From the NCBI GenBank assembly GCA_030248135.1, contig JASANC010003970.1, forward strand, positions 48,205 to 112,204: a stretch of 64,000 nt of DNA, written 5' to 3'. The DNA is from Theristus sp. LFF4_11. Taxonomy: Eukaryota; Nematoda; Chromadorea; Monhysterida; Xyalidae. Position 1 is the first letter of the stretch, and each line of letters begins with the position of its first letter. Position numbers and translations under genes: made by a program. The notes beneath the pieces were generated by a model that was not told the origin of the DNA, did not search any database, and saw only the letters and a list, made by a program, of their open reading frames with translations. Below are positions 12,601 through 22,665 of the stretch, piece after piece.

Positions 12601-15600
12601 AGGGTGTAAGGAGCGCGCGAAATTTGAATAAAAAAAGAGATGTTCGAAACCCAATTGTGTGTGAAATTTGAAGTGTTTTTTTAAATTTTGATTCTTCGTG
12701 CTATTGTTTATTCTTTCTCCCTTGCACACATGATTGGGAATTATCGTCGCATTCTTTAAAAAATACAACTTCTAGTCGGCAACTAATTCCTCCTTGAGGG
12801 AGCATACCAGGACTGCATTATTTATTCGGCCATACCGTTATAAATACAAGCACGGATCTTCTTGAACTATGAAATCAAGAAAGGAACGAACTGAAAACCT
12901 AAAAAATAAAAAAGAACACACACACAACAAACTATTAAAGCCAATCTCTAAAATTGAGAAACACTGAAACAATCCTGAGTAAAAAAGTCCTTCTCGCGCA
13001 TAAATAACTAAATGACTAAAGGACTTTTACTGCTATATAACACTCACTTACGGTTTGTACTGATTGACTGAGGTTAGATCGGTATTTTTCACGGCAACCA
13101 GACTGAAGAAACGTAAAAAGGAGCGTTTTCTTGGGGAGAAGTTGAAGATTCGAGAAGTTGGGTGTGAGTAGTATTGTAACAAAAACGTTTGCTGACTGAA
13201 AAGTTGCTTCAATGCGCGTTTTTTCTGAATGCCAAATCGCCATCGGTAAAATTCGGGCTGAGAATAACAAATAATGGGGTGTACTCGAAACTGAAATCTG
13301 AAAATGATAACGATCAATGATCCTATCTTTTTAGGTACAAAATTGATTGGCTTTCACAGCAACATCGACCAACAATAAACAACATCGAAAGACAGCGTTG
13401 TTGTTGAAGCAAAATCACAATTTAATTTAATAAAAAACCACCGATGTCTGAAAATAATCACTTTTGGTTCAAATTTTAGATTTCCATCTGGAAGACCGCT
13501 GTAACGTGTCCGGAGACAGCAGCGATATCGCACAAGTCACAAACTTGAAACCACAAGAGAAGCGCCTGAAGCTTGAAACCACGCTGGGGCGTCTGTGGTT
13601 TGTGCCACATCGCTGCGTTGGTTATCCACAGCAAAAAACAAAAGTGCGCCCGTCTTCACAGAGAGAACCCGCTCGCATCAGCAGAAAAAAAATGTCCAGG
13701 AAAACCGAAAAAAACACCTGACGAACCGTGTCGAGCGTTCGATCGAGCGCGCCATTTTGGTCGGCGTCCGTCTGCTCGGCGGCGGCGTCGCGCGGCGGTC
13801 GCGTGAACGGATCGGAGGCACCGTACAGATCGCAGGTGCTCTTGCAGAGGACGAGCGCGTGCTGCACGATGTCGATCACGACCAGACCGTCGTCGGTGCC
13901 GTACGCCAGGCTTGAGCGAACACGAAAGCGTGCAGTGAATGGAACACTTTCTTCAAGGCCCGTTCACGGACCTAAAGTGACGTGACGTGCCGTGCCGTAT
14001 ACGCATACGTCAGCATGAACGGGCCTTTACACTTTTTCATTTGCTTTCATCACTAATCGGTCACTGAGACGCGCTCACCAATATAAGCCGTCACAATTTC
14101 AAAAAACCAATACATTTACGGATTGCGAGACGACACCAATCCAAATGAAAGAGCGTTCAGTTTCATCGAAAGGATCACAAAACGCCATTCAGTTACAGAA
14201 GAAACAAAAACAGGCTGAGCGCCCGGAAAGAAACCAAAAAAACGTTCACAAAAGGCGGCGCTCACAGTCCGTACGCAGTGTTGATGGCGAGCGCCTTGAC
14301 GGCCTCCGGCAGAGCGGCTTGCCGCCATTGGGTGACGCAGACGAGCTCCGGCTGGTAGCCGGCCGGCCTCCGAAGCGCACCGGCGCGCACCTGACGATGG
14401 AAACGACCGATGATGCACAAATATGTGCCAGTGAATGCGCACATTTTTACAGAATCGGTAGCAGTGGTCGTACTAGTTAGTACTGAGTACTAAGTAGTGC
14501 ACTAGCGGCACATGGTTTGCTCGACCGTGTAATTTTATAAGTAGTGTGTCACCGACTGATTTCTGGTGACAAAATTCGAAGAATGCGGGGAGTGCGACAT
14601 GACGAAAAGCGGGTGCGCAAATGCCGTTGCCTTGCTACCGAACAGACACTATAAAGTGTGCCGACTGAAAGTGTGATACCGTGCAAATAGTTGCAAAATA
14701 AAAAATAAGTTGCACCTTGCACGGCGTGAAATAGCCGGGCGACTGGTCGGCCGCCGGTTCGGCGCCGGTGCCGGACGACGAGACGGAGTCAGCCCAGGTC
14801 AACTGTTGCGACGTCGACGGTGTGCCCGTCTGTTGTTGTTGCTCGGTGGCTTGTTGTTGTTGTTGTTGTTGCTGTTGCGTTTGCGCGCCGCACGGAATGC
14901 CGCCGGTGGCCGTCGACGCGTCAGATTTGTACAACGGCACTTCTAATACCTGCAATGGAGCACGCTTGTCCGGCTTCGGTCACCGTCGAGCCGGGTTGCT
15001 AGTGCAGCGGTGCGGCAAACTCAGTGAGCGCGGTCACCCACGTACACTGGAACTATAAATTATAGGGAATCAGCTGATTGGTTGATGCATTCACGGGCAT
15101 GCATGCTTTCTGTGCAGGCGAACATCTCGCCCACAGCAGTACGTGCACAGAAAGCATGCATACCGTAATCACAACCAATCAGCTAAACTCCCGATAGTTT
15201 AGAGTTGTACTGTAAAGGTCAGTTGGAAACACAGTGCACCATATGTCGTTCTGAACACACACTGATTCAACTACTGCACCATGGATATGTATACTGCAAC
15301 GCCCCTAGTGATGATATCTGCCCAAAATCGTTGCTGCCACCAAAGAACACGCACCGGTATATCATTACACGTCTCTTGCATGGACAATTGGAACAAGGAA
15401 ACGTTGGCGGCGGCGATGGCGACCGCTAGGCGCCTCGAATGACAGCACAACGCCATGTGCGTCACGGCCATCATGTTGAAGTCACGCGCCAATTGTGACG
15501 TCACTTCGCTACTGGGACGCTCAAAGTGACGCGAGCCCTTCAGTTTGTACAGCGGGTGCAGGTTCTCGGAGGAGGCCTCCCAGAATTTGATCAGACCGTC

Positions 15601-18250
15601 CGAATGGCTGAAATGTCGGTTCGTTTATGAAGTTTTTTCACTCGCAGATATGAATCATAATCATATCAGGCTATGGCCGGTCATAATTCACATCGGTTTG
15701 CAATCAAATGGTTTTGGGGGTCAGTGGTTGTTTGCTCACGTGGCGAGCGGGCATTGTTCCACCGGATGATGTTATTGGAGTTTGTCACTGTCGGGTTTCC
15801 GCAATCGGTGAGGTCATGCATCGAAAATATAAATTTTATCAAACCTTGAACTCACCGATTATGAAAGTATTTTAAAATTACTCGATTACCTGAACTTATT
15901 AAAAAACATTTTCGCCCTCTTACCCAGTTAAAATAATCTCGGCGTGCCCGGATACGCTGCTTCCCCACTCGCCACCCGTTAAAGGCCATTTCTGGAGATT
16001 GAGAAAACAGTATAAAAACGAACTGATTAAAAAACTAGTATAAACTTCGTTAAGTGTAATCGATCAAAAAATTGCAAAAAACCACCATTCCATGGTAACA
16101 AACAAACAAAAACCGAAACCACATAGCCAGCAGATGAGAAAATGGACGCAAGTAAATTACAAATGTACATATTTTTGTTGTGGGAACAAACAGCGCGCAC
16201 GCCACACACACCGCACAGCAAAACCGTTTAGGCAAAAAAAGTGTGATTATTTGCGGACTAAATAAAAATAAAAACCACCAATCATCAAACGCTGAAAGAA
16301 AACTTGAAAAGTTTCCATCCAAAATGAAGTCCACACATCCAAAATGCGACGAATACGGGAAAATACAAAAATACTATAATGTTTAAGGATGTCACTGACA
16401 TCAAGTTAGCCGAGCATTTTCATTGGTTTGACAGTAGCCAATCAGTAAGTCAACGATTTTTTTGCAAAGCTTTAGCGTTGTTGTGTGTGGCCGTGTGTTT
16501 GTGTGCGTGAAACAGAACAAAATAGTAGTAGATAAAAAAACCCACAGCCAGTAAAAACCAACAAAAAACGCAAAAAAAACCATTCGCAATCCGTCCGAAA
16601 AGTTATCCAAAACTCCTCAATTCCACCACAAAAGTAACAATCGGGAAGACCAGCGAAGGACCAACTTTCAATGTAGCAAGAAATGTTTGATGAAACTATC
16701 AAAAAAATTAAATAAAAACGCACAAAGCGATGCCACTCACTTCCCTGCTCGGTTTCTGAGGTTACAAAACAAGAAACGATGAATCAAAAATTTCATCGAC
16801 TTAGTAATTTACTAAAACGCTAAATTTTGTATTAAAACGGGTAGTCTCAACTGAACTGAATACAAAGCACTGAAACGACAGAGAAACACTACACTAATTG
16901 AGAACAATACGACCTTCAAGATAACAAAACAAAATACGAAAGCAAAAAACCCAACCTTTTCGCTGTAGTTTTGCCGTTTCTGTTTATGGCCGGCCGAATA
17001 GAAAGCGGCAATTAGGTCGGTTGGTACGTCGACAAAATACGACATACAGGTCACTGGTGACTCATGGATGTCCATCGGGTATGGATTCTCGAAGCACGGG
17101 TAACTGAAAGAGTCGTAAAGTTTACGTCGTTGAAAAACGAATGCTGATATTCGAGACACGAGAACTCCACAAAATCTCTCATGGATATGGCTGAAAATCT
17201 CCGTACACTTGCGAACGCAATCAATATACTGACACACTAATTGGTTGTAAATCATTGAACAAATCAAAACAGCAACGCATCCTTGCTCACACAAGTGTTA
17301 CCCACGTGTGGCACAGTGGTTAGCATTTCGGCCAGCCAACCGGTGCGTCATGGTTCGCAACGCGCTCGTGTAAGCGGTTATTGAATCTGAGCGACGTGCG
17401 TCCTCGAATCATAAGCCAAACCCGACCCGCAATAACCGAACTGGAAACAAAAAACCACAAAAAAACTCCGCTGCTGACCCCGGTGTGGTCAGATCAACGA
17501 TGAGAAAGTCCTTCTTCAGTAGCACCGCCACCGCGTAGGGCTCCTGCGGCTCCGTTGCGTATGGCGACTGACAGAGGGTGACGAACGAGACGATCGGGTG
17601 TTCCATCTCGAGCACCGTCGCCGATTTGCCGCCCTGCGACGAAAAGCCCTGTGGGCCGAGTTTATCCGTGGCGAGTTTTTTTTATTATTCGAGTGTGATT
17701 TTATGTTGTTGTTGTTGTTGAAATGTTGGAAAATAAAAGAGGTTTCAAAAACAAGAAACAAGAGAGTGGTGACACACGAGTTTTATACGTGTGTACACGA
17801 CAAAACCGTTTTATCAGATACACACTAGTCCAATACAATGTAAGTCCTAGCAGATCGGCATTTTCGGAAAACTTTTTCTTCTTTTTTGAAATCTCTGGGT
17901 TCTGCCCTGCGGCATGTGTTCAATTGCGACCCCTCTAATTGCGGCTTGAAGAATTGCGGCCGGTAAATTTTCCTTAGAACCACCTGCAGTGATTTTAGCT
18001 GAAGTTTATATTTTTTCCCCATTTTCCAGTCATTTTTATATCTGCAATTGCAAAAATTACTTTGCGAATAATTAGCGAACAAAAGTGTTCCTTCCAGCAA
18101 GGTTTATTGTTCGCGCTACAGAAAATTCGCCGGGGGGGGAAAACGAAGGGGCCCCAAGGGGGGGGGCGGAACTTTTGGGGGGGGTATTGGGGGGGGGGGG
18201 AATAGTCACCAGCGGGGCGGGGGGGGGGGGGGGTGGGGGGGGGGGGGCAG

Positions 18251-18287
<37 letters not shown>

Positions 18288-21200
18288 CGGCAAGGGGGGC
18301 GGGGGGGGGGGCGGGTCGGGGGCGGGGGGGAATATTTTTTTTTTTTTTTTTTTTGTTATTGGGGGGGAGGAGGAACGCGAAATTAAAAAATTTAAAAAAA
18401 AAAAAGGAGGAGAGGTTAAGTAGGGAAAGATATAGCATGGGCTTGCAAACTACAATAAATTTTTTTTTGTTTTTTTTTTTTTCTTTGTATTTTTAAAGGG
18501 CGGGGGGGGGGGGGGGGCGGGGGGGGGGCGGGGGGCCCGGGGGGCGGGGGGGGGGCGGGGGGGGGGGGGGGGGGGGGGGCGGGGGGGGGGCGGGGGGGGG
18601 CGGGGGCGGGGGCGGGGGGGGGGGGGGCGGGGGGGGGGGGGGGGGGGGGGGGAGGGGAGAAGCGGGGAGGGGGGGGGGGGAAAAGGAAAGATGAATGACT
18701 GCGGCGTAATGGCAACATAATACAGTTGAACTCTGAATTATACGCAATCAGCTGATTGGTTGGTGATTACGGTGAAACAGTGCCGAGCGACAATGGTGAC
18801 TGCGGCGTAATGGCAACATAATACAGTTGAACTCTGAATTATACGCAATCAGCTGATTGGTTGGTGATTACGGTGGAACAGTGCTGAGCGACAATGGTGA
18901 CTGCGGCGTAATGGCAACATAATACAGTTGAACTCTGAATTATACGCAATCAGCTGATTGGTTGGTGATTACGGTGGAACAGTGCTGAGCGACAATGGTG
19001 ACTGCGGCGTAATGGCAACATAATACAGTTGAACTCTAAATTATACGCAATCAGCTGATTGGTTGGTGATTACGGTGGAACAGTGCTGAGCGACAATGGT
19101 GACTGCGGCGTAATGGCAACATAATACAGTTGAACCCTGAATTATACGCAATCAGCAGATTGGTTGGTGATTACGGTGTGCAGACATTGCTGTGCGGCGC
19201 GGATGTTGTATTTGTATAGAAAGCATGCATACCGTAAGCAGCAACGAATCAGCTGATTCCCTATAATTTTAATGAGTTCGACTGTTGGTAGACACGTAGA
19301 CACCATGGTAGCGCAAATTGCACCAGTCAGAACCAACCAAAAACGCTCACTCGAGCTTAATTTACTAGTTGAATAACAAATTTGAAAAAAAACTGAAAAA
19401 ATGTATGAAACACGAACCTGAACCGGTTTATCGGGCTGTTTAATGCTCCAACAGCTGAGTTTACCATCAGCGTGTGAACATACGAACTGTCGCCCCTCGT
19501 AATGCCAACTGACGTTTCGAACCAGCTACAAAAACCAAAAAAAGCTTCTGAAGTTTTCTTTAGAATATCAGTTAAAAACAGATGTTGCATTCATTCATTC
19601 ATTCATTCATTCATTTCATTTCGCAAGAAAGGAAGCTCCGATAAAACAGCTTAAATCAGCTTCCAAAAATACATGGTGGGTTACTGTGTTTCTGCAGTTC
19701 CCTGGCAGATTCCGGCCAAGATCAGAAATAGAAACAAAACACGCTGATGTGGAAATTGACTGGTAGGACAGAGAAATAACAAAACATTCAGTGCATTCAA
19801 CAAAGATAAACGTCGCAAAAATCTGCTCTTTTTGCTGTGGCGGCAGAGTTTTGTTTGCATAGAATGCATGCATCACGTGATCATCAACCAATCAGCTATT
19901 TGGATTTGCTATAGAGTTACAATGTGAGAGAAGAACTGCTTGAAACGTACCAAAACCCGTGCCATTTCCTAGTCCACTCTGTATGTCATGTGTATGATGC
20001 AAAAAACTAAAACCGCTGTTTCCAGCCACTCACACTTTGCGTTTGAAAACGTGCTTCGGCGACGCGCGCCTTCAAGTCCCACAGCACGACGACACCGCAG
20101 TCAAACCCGATTAAAAGCTGCAATGGGATGGTAACCAAAACGTCTGTTTTTTTGTGATGAAATTACAATTTCGGTTCGAATAATAATGTCGAACAAACAA
20201 ACAAAAACGAACAGAACACCACTGGCAGACCTTTGTGTCGTCATCCGGACAGTCGCTCAGATGCCGCACGGGACCCGGGTGATTCCGTTGAGATCTGCAA
20301 CGTCCCGAACAGACTCATTGTTCACTGATTTTCTTGGTCACTGTCGCAAAACTTGTAAACCGATAATACTCGGCGAGACAAGGTTTGGTCTGCGTGCACG
20401 ACGTGGCAATTCAAAATTGCCAAAATGATTCGAGTCCCCTAAATAAGGCCGGGCCACTTAGGCTGTTTTGAAGTGTCAAACCACGTTTGAAACTGGTTTC
20501 CTTTCTACATCTGCGCACGCATTCAGTCGGAGAACCCAAAAAAATAATAATGCAGCACTGACAAATCGATCGCCTTATTCCAGTTGATCACATAACCAGA
20601 CAGCTCGAACGTCTGTATGCTCAGCGAGTACACATTGCCACGTTCGGTGCCGACGTGCGCCCATTTGCTTTGCAACGGCAGGTGCATGCACGAGATCCTG
20701 TATTTATTTATTTATTTATTTATTTATTATTTTATTTGTTCGCGCACCGGTTCCGGAAGGTACCAAACTCCGGGGCGGAAACGGGCAATACTGCCCCGAG
20801 ATCAATTTATCCTCGGCTCCGGAGGGAGTAGACCATTAGATGTTGTTGGTCACTTTAGTTTCTCCATCATGTGTCTTGTCCGCAGCGCGGGGTTCGAACT
20901 TTCCACCTACAGAACGGTAGACGAAAGCCGTACACCTGCGCTACAGACGCGACAATTCTGCCGCTGTATTTCGAATTGGAACTCGTCGGTTCTCATATGA
21001 TTTGACGCAAAACTTTCGCAAAGTTTCAGGAAAAGAGGCGCGATCTGGCACTTTACTTGCGCAGAATACATTAGAAAATCTGAAGTTCCTTTCTCCCGAA
21101 GCTGCAAAAACGCAACTTACGACTCCCGTTGCAACTGAAGAGTGTGCACGATTTCCGGGCGTTTCTGACGGAAGTTCCACAGGTGAATCGAGTCGTCTTT

Positions 21201-22665
21201 GCACGCTGATAACAACGCTCCCTGCGAAACGTTAGAGAATGCGACTGAAAAAATGCTGCGCCTCGAAATTTTGGACCAATAATATTTTACTGAAAATTCA
21301 GCTTGCAATAATACAACCGAACCGCAACAGAAGTGCGTTAGCTTTTCATTTCAGTTTTATTTTATTTGTGCTCAGCATTTAGGTGCCATTCTGATGAGCA
21401 TTATCAACATAGATTATGTTATGAAATGGCAATTAATATTACATGCGGGGACAAAAGCCACTTAGAGTCTAATTTCCGAACTGCGTCATTTATGCAGTCT
21501 ATGAATAAATGTAACACCAGCTTTTCTCTTATCTGTGCTTGAGCTTTCCGTTCGAGCACAAAAATAAAAATTTATTTAAATAAAAAAGGGTACCTCATTG
21601 ACAAGAAACTGCAACGCAAGCACCGCGCAGTCGCTCTCGTGTTTTAGGTGGTAATCGACGCCGGGTTTGCCAAAACTGAAACAAATCAAAACGCAAATGA
21701 TCAATGATGATCAGCACTGGATAGAAATGAACTGGCGAATTTCACATCATGAACGCCAGAATCGCTGCTGTCCCGGAAGCATGTTCATTGCTTCAGATTC
21801 AAACTTCTTCAGGTCACTGGCTGATTGTGGAGTGTTTACGGTATGGCCGAGTAAACATGGCAGCTTTTTTCAGGGTGCAAGGAGCGCGCGAATTTTGAAT
21901 GAAAGAAAAAAGACGTTCAGAAACTGAATTGTGTGTCAAATCTGACGCATTTTTTAAACTAATGGATTATCCGCGCTATTCTGTTCCTTATTTATCCCTT
22001 GTACACATGATTGGGAATTACGTTGGCTTTTTTGAAAAAGACAACTCCTAGTCTGCGGCTGATCACGCCTTGATGGACTGCCTCATTTATTCGGCCATAC
22101 TGTACGTGAAACATCAACGTCAGATTTCTATTTTTAAAATACAAAACCAACATTCGTATCGATCCGTTTCCAGTGCCGATCGCGAGCAGCCTTTGCACCG
22201 GATCGAATGCCATACATTTTGGGTCGTGCGGAAAACCGTGGCGGACGATCTGAACGAGCTTTTGAAAACCGTTCCAAGTTTTTTGTTGTGGTTTATTATT
22301 GCCGCGCGCGCGAATGCTGCGTGACGTTAAAGGGACATTCATGAAGCAGCTACGCGTCACTAAATACTGCTTCATGAATGGCCCCTCTCTGAACCTGGTT
22401 TTTTGAACGAGCGATGAAAAAAGGCAACGCCTTTTCGTTCAGTTTGAATCAATTTTTCGTGCCGATGAAAAGGTGACAAATGAAGTCAGCACCAACAACC
22501 TCTATTGAGAAACAAAAACTGCAAAAGCAAAACCGCCCGTACTCGTGCCAAACGAAAATCGCCGGACGACAGCGACTCTTTGATGTCGAGGTCGTTTTTG
22601 CTGGCATTTTTGTCGGCACGAAGACCGTCGAATGCGGACGCAAGTCGTTTCTTCGCTTTGTCCAT
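3632..22665 (-). CDS. STXBP5: Tomosyn / syntaxin-binding protein 5 homolog, 3' end missing
   Basis: Tomosyn is a WD40 double-propeller protein that binds syntaxin/SNAP25 and restrains vesicle priming. Exons (5' to 3'): 22665-22543, 22258-22152, 21675-21594, 21221-21121, 20697-20563, 20294-20231, 20117-20034, 19525-19418, 17633-17479, 17103-16956, 15991-15924, 15607-15355, 14949-14716, 14390-14266, 13910-13718, 11895-10531, 9463-8641, 6217-6107, 6009-5890, 5637-5500, 5168-4998, 3830-3632. Phases agree throughout. Diagnostic matches: VRHGFPHDP, HLWNFRQKRP, SKWAHVGTERGN, FENPYPMDIHESPVTC, CDLYGASDPFTRPPR, SRSSSV, CLFVGTSQGS. ATG 22665 gives MDKAKKRLASAFDGL, tomosyn-like. About 55 residues expected between 19418 and 17633 are not found, where poly-G sequence lies. 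The two exons at 11.9-8.6 kb encode about 730 Ser/Gly/Gln-rich residues, much longer than in vertebrate tomosyn. The C-terminal R-SNARE-like exons are absent from the window. The exact end of exon 11895-10531 is uncertain. Confidence 0.93.
4081..4880. mobile_element. Non-autonomous hAT-like element, 800 bp
   Basis: The element begins TAGAGTTGGTAAAAAACCGG. Its reverse complement end begins TAGGGTTGGCACAGG, followed by a similar AAACCGG tract. It is flanked by a perfect 8-bp duplication, CTCAGCGG, at 4073-4080 and 4881-4888. Eight-base TSDs and TA(G)GGTTGG-type ends are typical of hAT transposons. Long subterminal inverted repeats are rich in AAAACCGGTTTT. No transposase frame. It sits in the tomosyn intron between exons 5168-4998 and 3830-3632. 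Confidence 0.88.
12567..12838. mobile_element. MITE with GTATGGCCGA ends, copy 1
   Basis: Ends CGGAATGGCCGATTGAACAT and (complement) ACGGTATGGCCGAATAAATA are inverted repeats. The body matches 21838-22107 over its whole length, including CATGGCAGCTTTTTTCAGGG and ACACATGATTGGGAATTA. No coding capacity. It lies in a tomosyn intron. Confidence 0.75.
13955..14028. mobile_element. Short palindromic MITE (AAGGCCCGTTCA family)
   Basis: Inverted ends AAGGCCCGTTCA and TGAACGGGCCTTT enclose a core rich in CACGTCACG/CGTACG. Diverged relatives sharing the GACGTGCCGTG or TACGTCAGTATGAAC core are seen near 42515-42605, 46395-46465 and 50033-50165. It lies in a tomosyn intron. Confidence 0.6.
15059..15211. 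mobile_element. Palindromic mariner-like MITE (CCAATCAGCT family)
   Basis: Two arms with CAATCAGCT and GCATGCATGCTTTCTGTGCA are inverted around a short GC-rich loop, so the whole element can fold into one hairpin. It lies in a tomosyn intron. It is related to 39780-39946, where TA flanks both ends. Confidence 0.7.
17301..17410 (+). mobile_element. tRNA-derived SINE head, fragment
   Basis: A tRNA-like A box (TGGCACAGTGGTTAGCA) is followed about 35 bases later by a degenerate B box (GGTTCGCAAC). No clear tRNA fold is closed and no 3' body is seen. It lies within a tomosyn intron. Confidence 0.45.
18126..18682. repeat. Poly-G / poly-A-T homopolymer tracts
   Basis: Runs of 8-30 G broken by single C, A or T occupy 18126-18330 and about 18500-18682, separated by T and A runs. 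The composition is unlike anything nearby. It may be a genuine G-rich satellite, but low-quality or poorly resolved assembly is equally possible. All open frames here are homopolymer (Gly/Pro) and were discarded. A tomosyn coding segment expected between exons 19525-19418 and 17633-17479 may be lost here. Confidence 0.7.
18697..19290. repeat. 101-bp tandem array made from a MITE arm
   Basis: The landmark GACTGCGGCGTAATGGCAAC recurs at 18697, 18798, 18899, 19000 and 19101, an exact 101-bp period. Each unit contains GTTGAACTCTGAATTATACG and CAATCAGCTGATTGG, the left arm of the CCAATCAGCT MITE family. The last unit is followed by a single right arm (AAGCATGCATACCGTAA ... CAGCTGATT ... GTTCGACTG) ending near 19290. 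So one arm of a palindromic element has been amplified in tandem. Confidence 0.85.
19588..19620 (+). repeat. (ATTC)n microsatellite
   Basis: About eight repeats of the ATTC tetranucleotide in a tomosyn intron. Confidence 0.9.
20701..20960 (-). mobile_element. tRNA-derived SINE, copy 1
   Basis: On the minus strand the head shows an A box-like GTAGCGCAGGTGTACGG and a B box AGTTCGAACCCC. A body shared with 41461-41707 follows (ACATCTAATGGTCTA, TCGGGGCAGTATTGCCCG, GAGTTTGGTACCTTC). The tail is an AAATA repeat at 20701-20735. The tail abuts the 3' splice site of tomosyn exon 20697-20563: only CAG remains between tail and exon. Confidence 0.85.
21838..22107. mobile_element. MITE with GTATGGCCGA ends, copy 2
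   Basis: Second copy of the element at 12567-12838, in the same orientation, in the intron between tomosyn exons 22258-22152 and 21675-21594. Ends are CGGTATGGCCGAGTAAACAT and (complement) ACAGTATGGCCGAATAAATG. The two copies differ by many substitutions and small indels, so neither is very recent. Confidence 0.75.
22331..22386. mobile_element. Short palindromic MITE (GCATTCATGAAGCAG family)
   Basis: Compact 56-bp copy with arms ACATTCATGAAGCAG and CTGCTTCATGAATGG and the TACGCGTCACTAAA core. It lies about 73 bases upstream of the acceptor of tomosyn exon 22258-22152. Confidence 0.75.

Noticed and set aside
18072..18747. Long Gly- and Pro-rich open frames on both strands
   Set aside because: They are translations of homopolymer G/C tracts with no codon or domain signal.
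18697..19150. Regular repeat that could suggest a CRISPR-like array
   Set aside because: Units are contiguous 101-bp tandem copies without unique spacers, in a eukaryotic intron.
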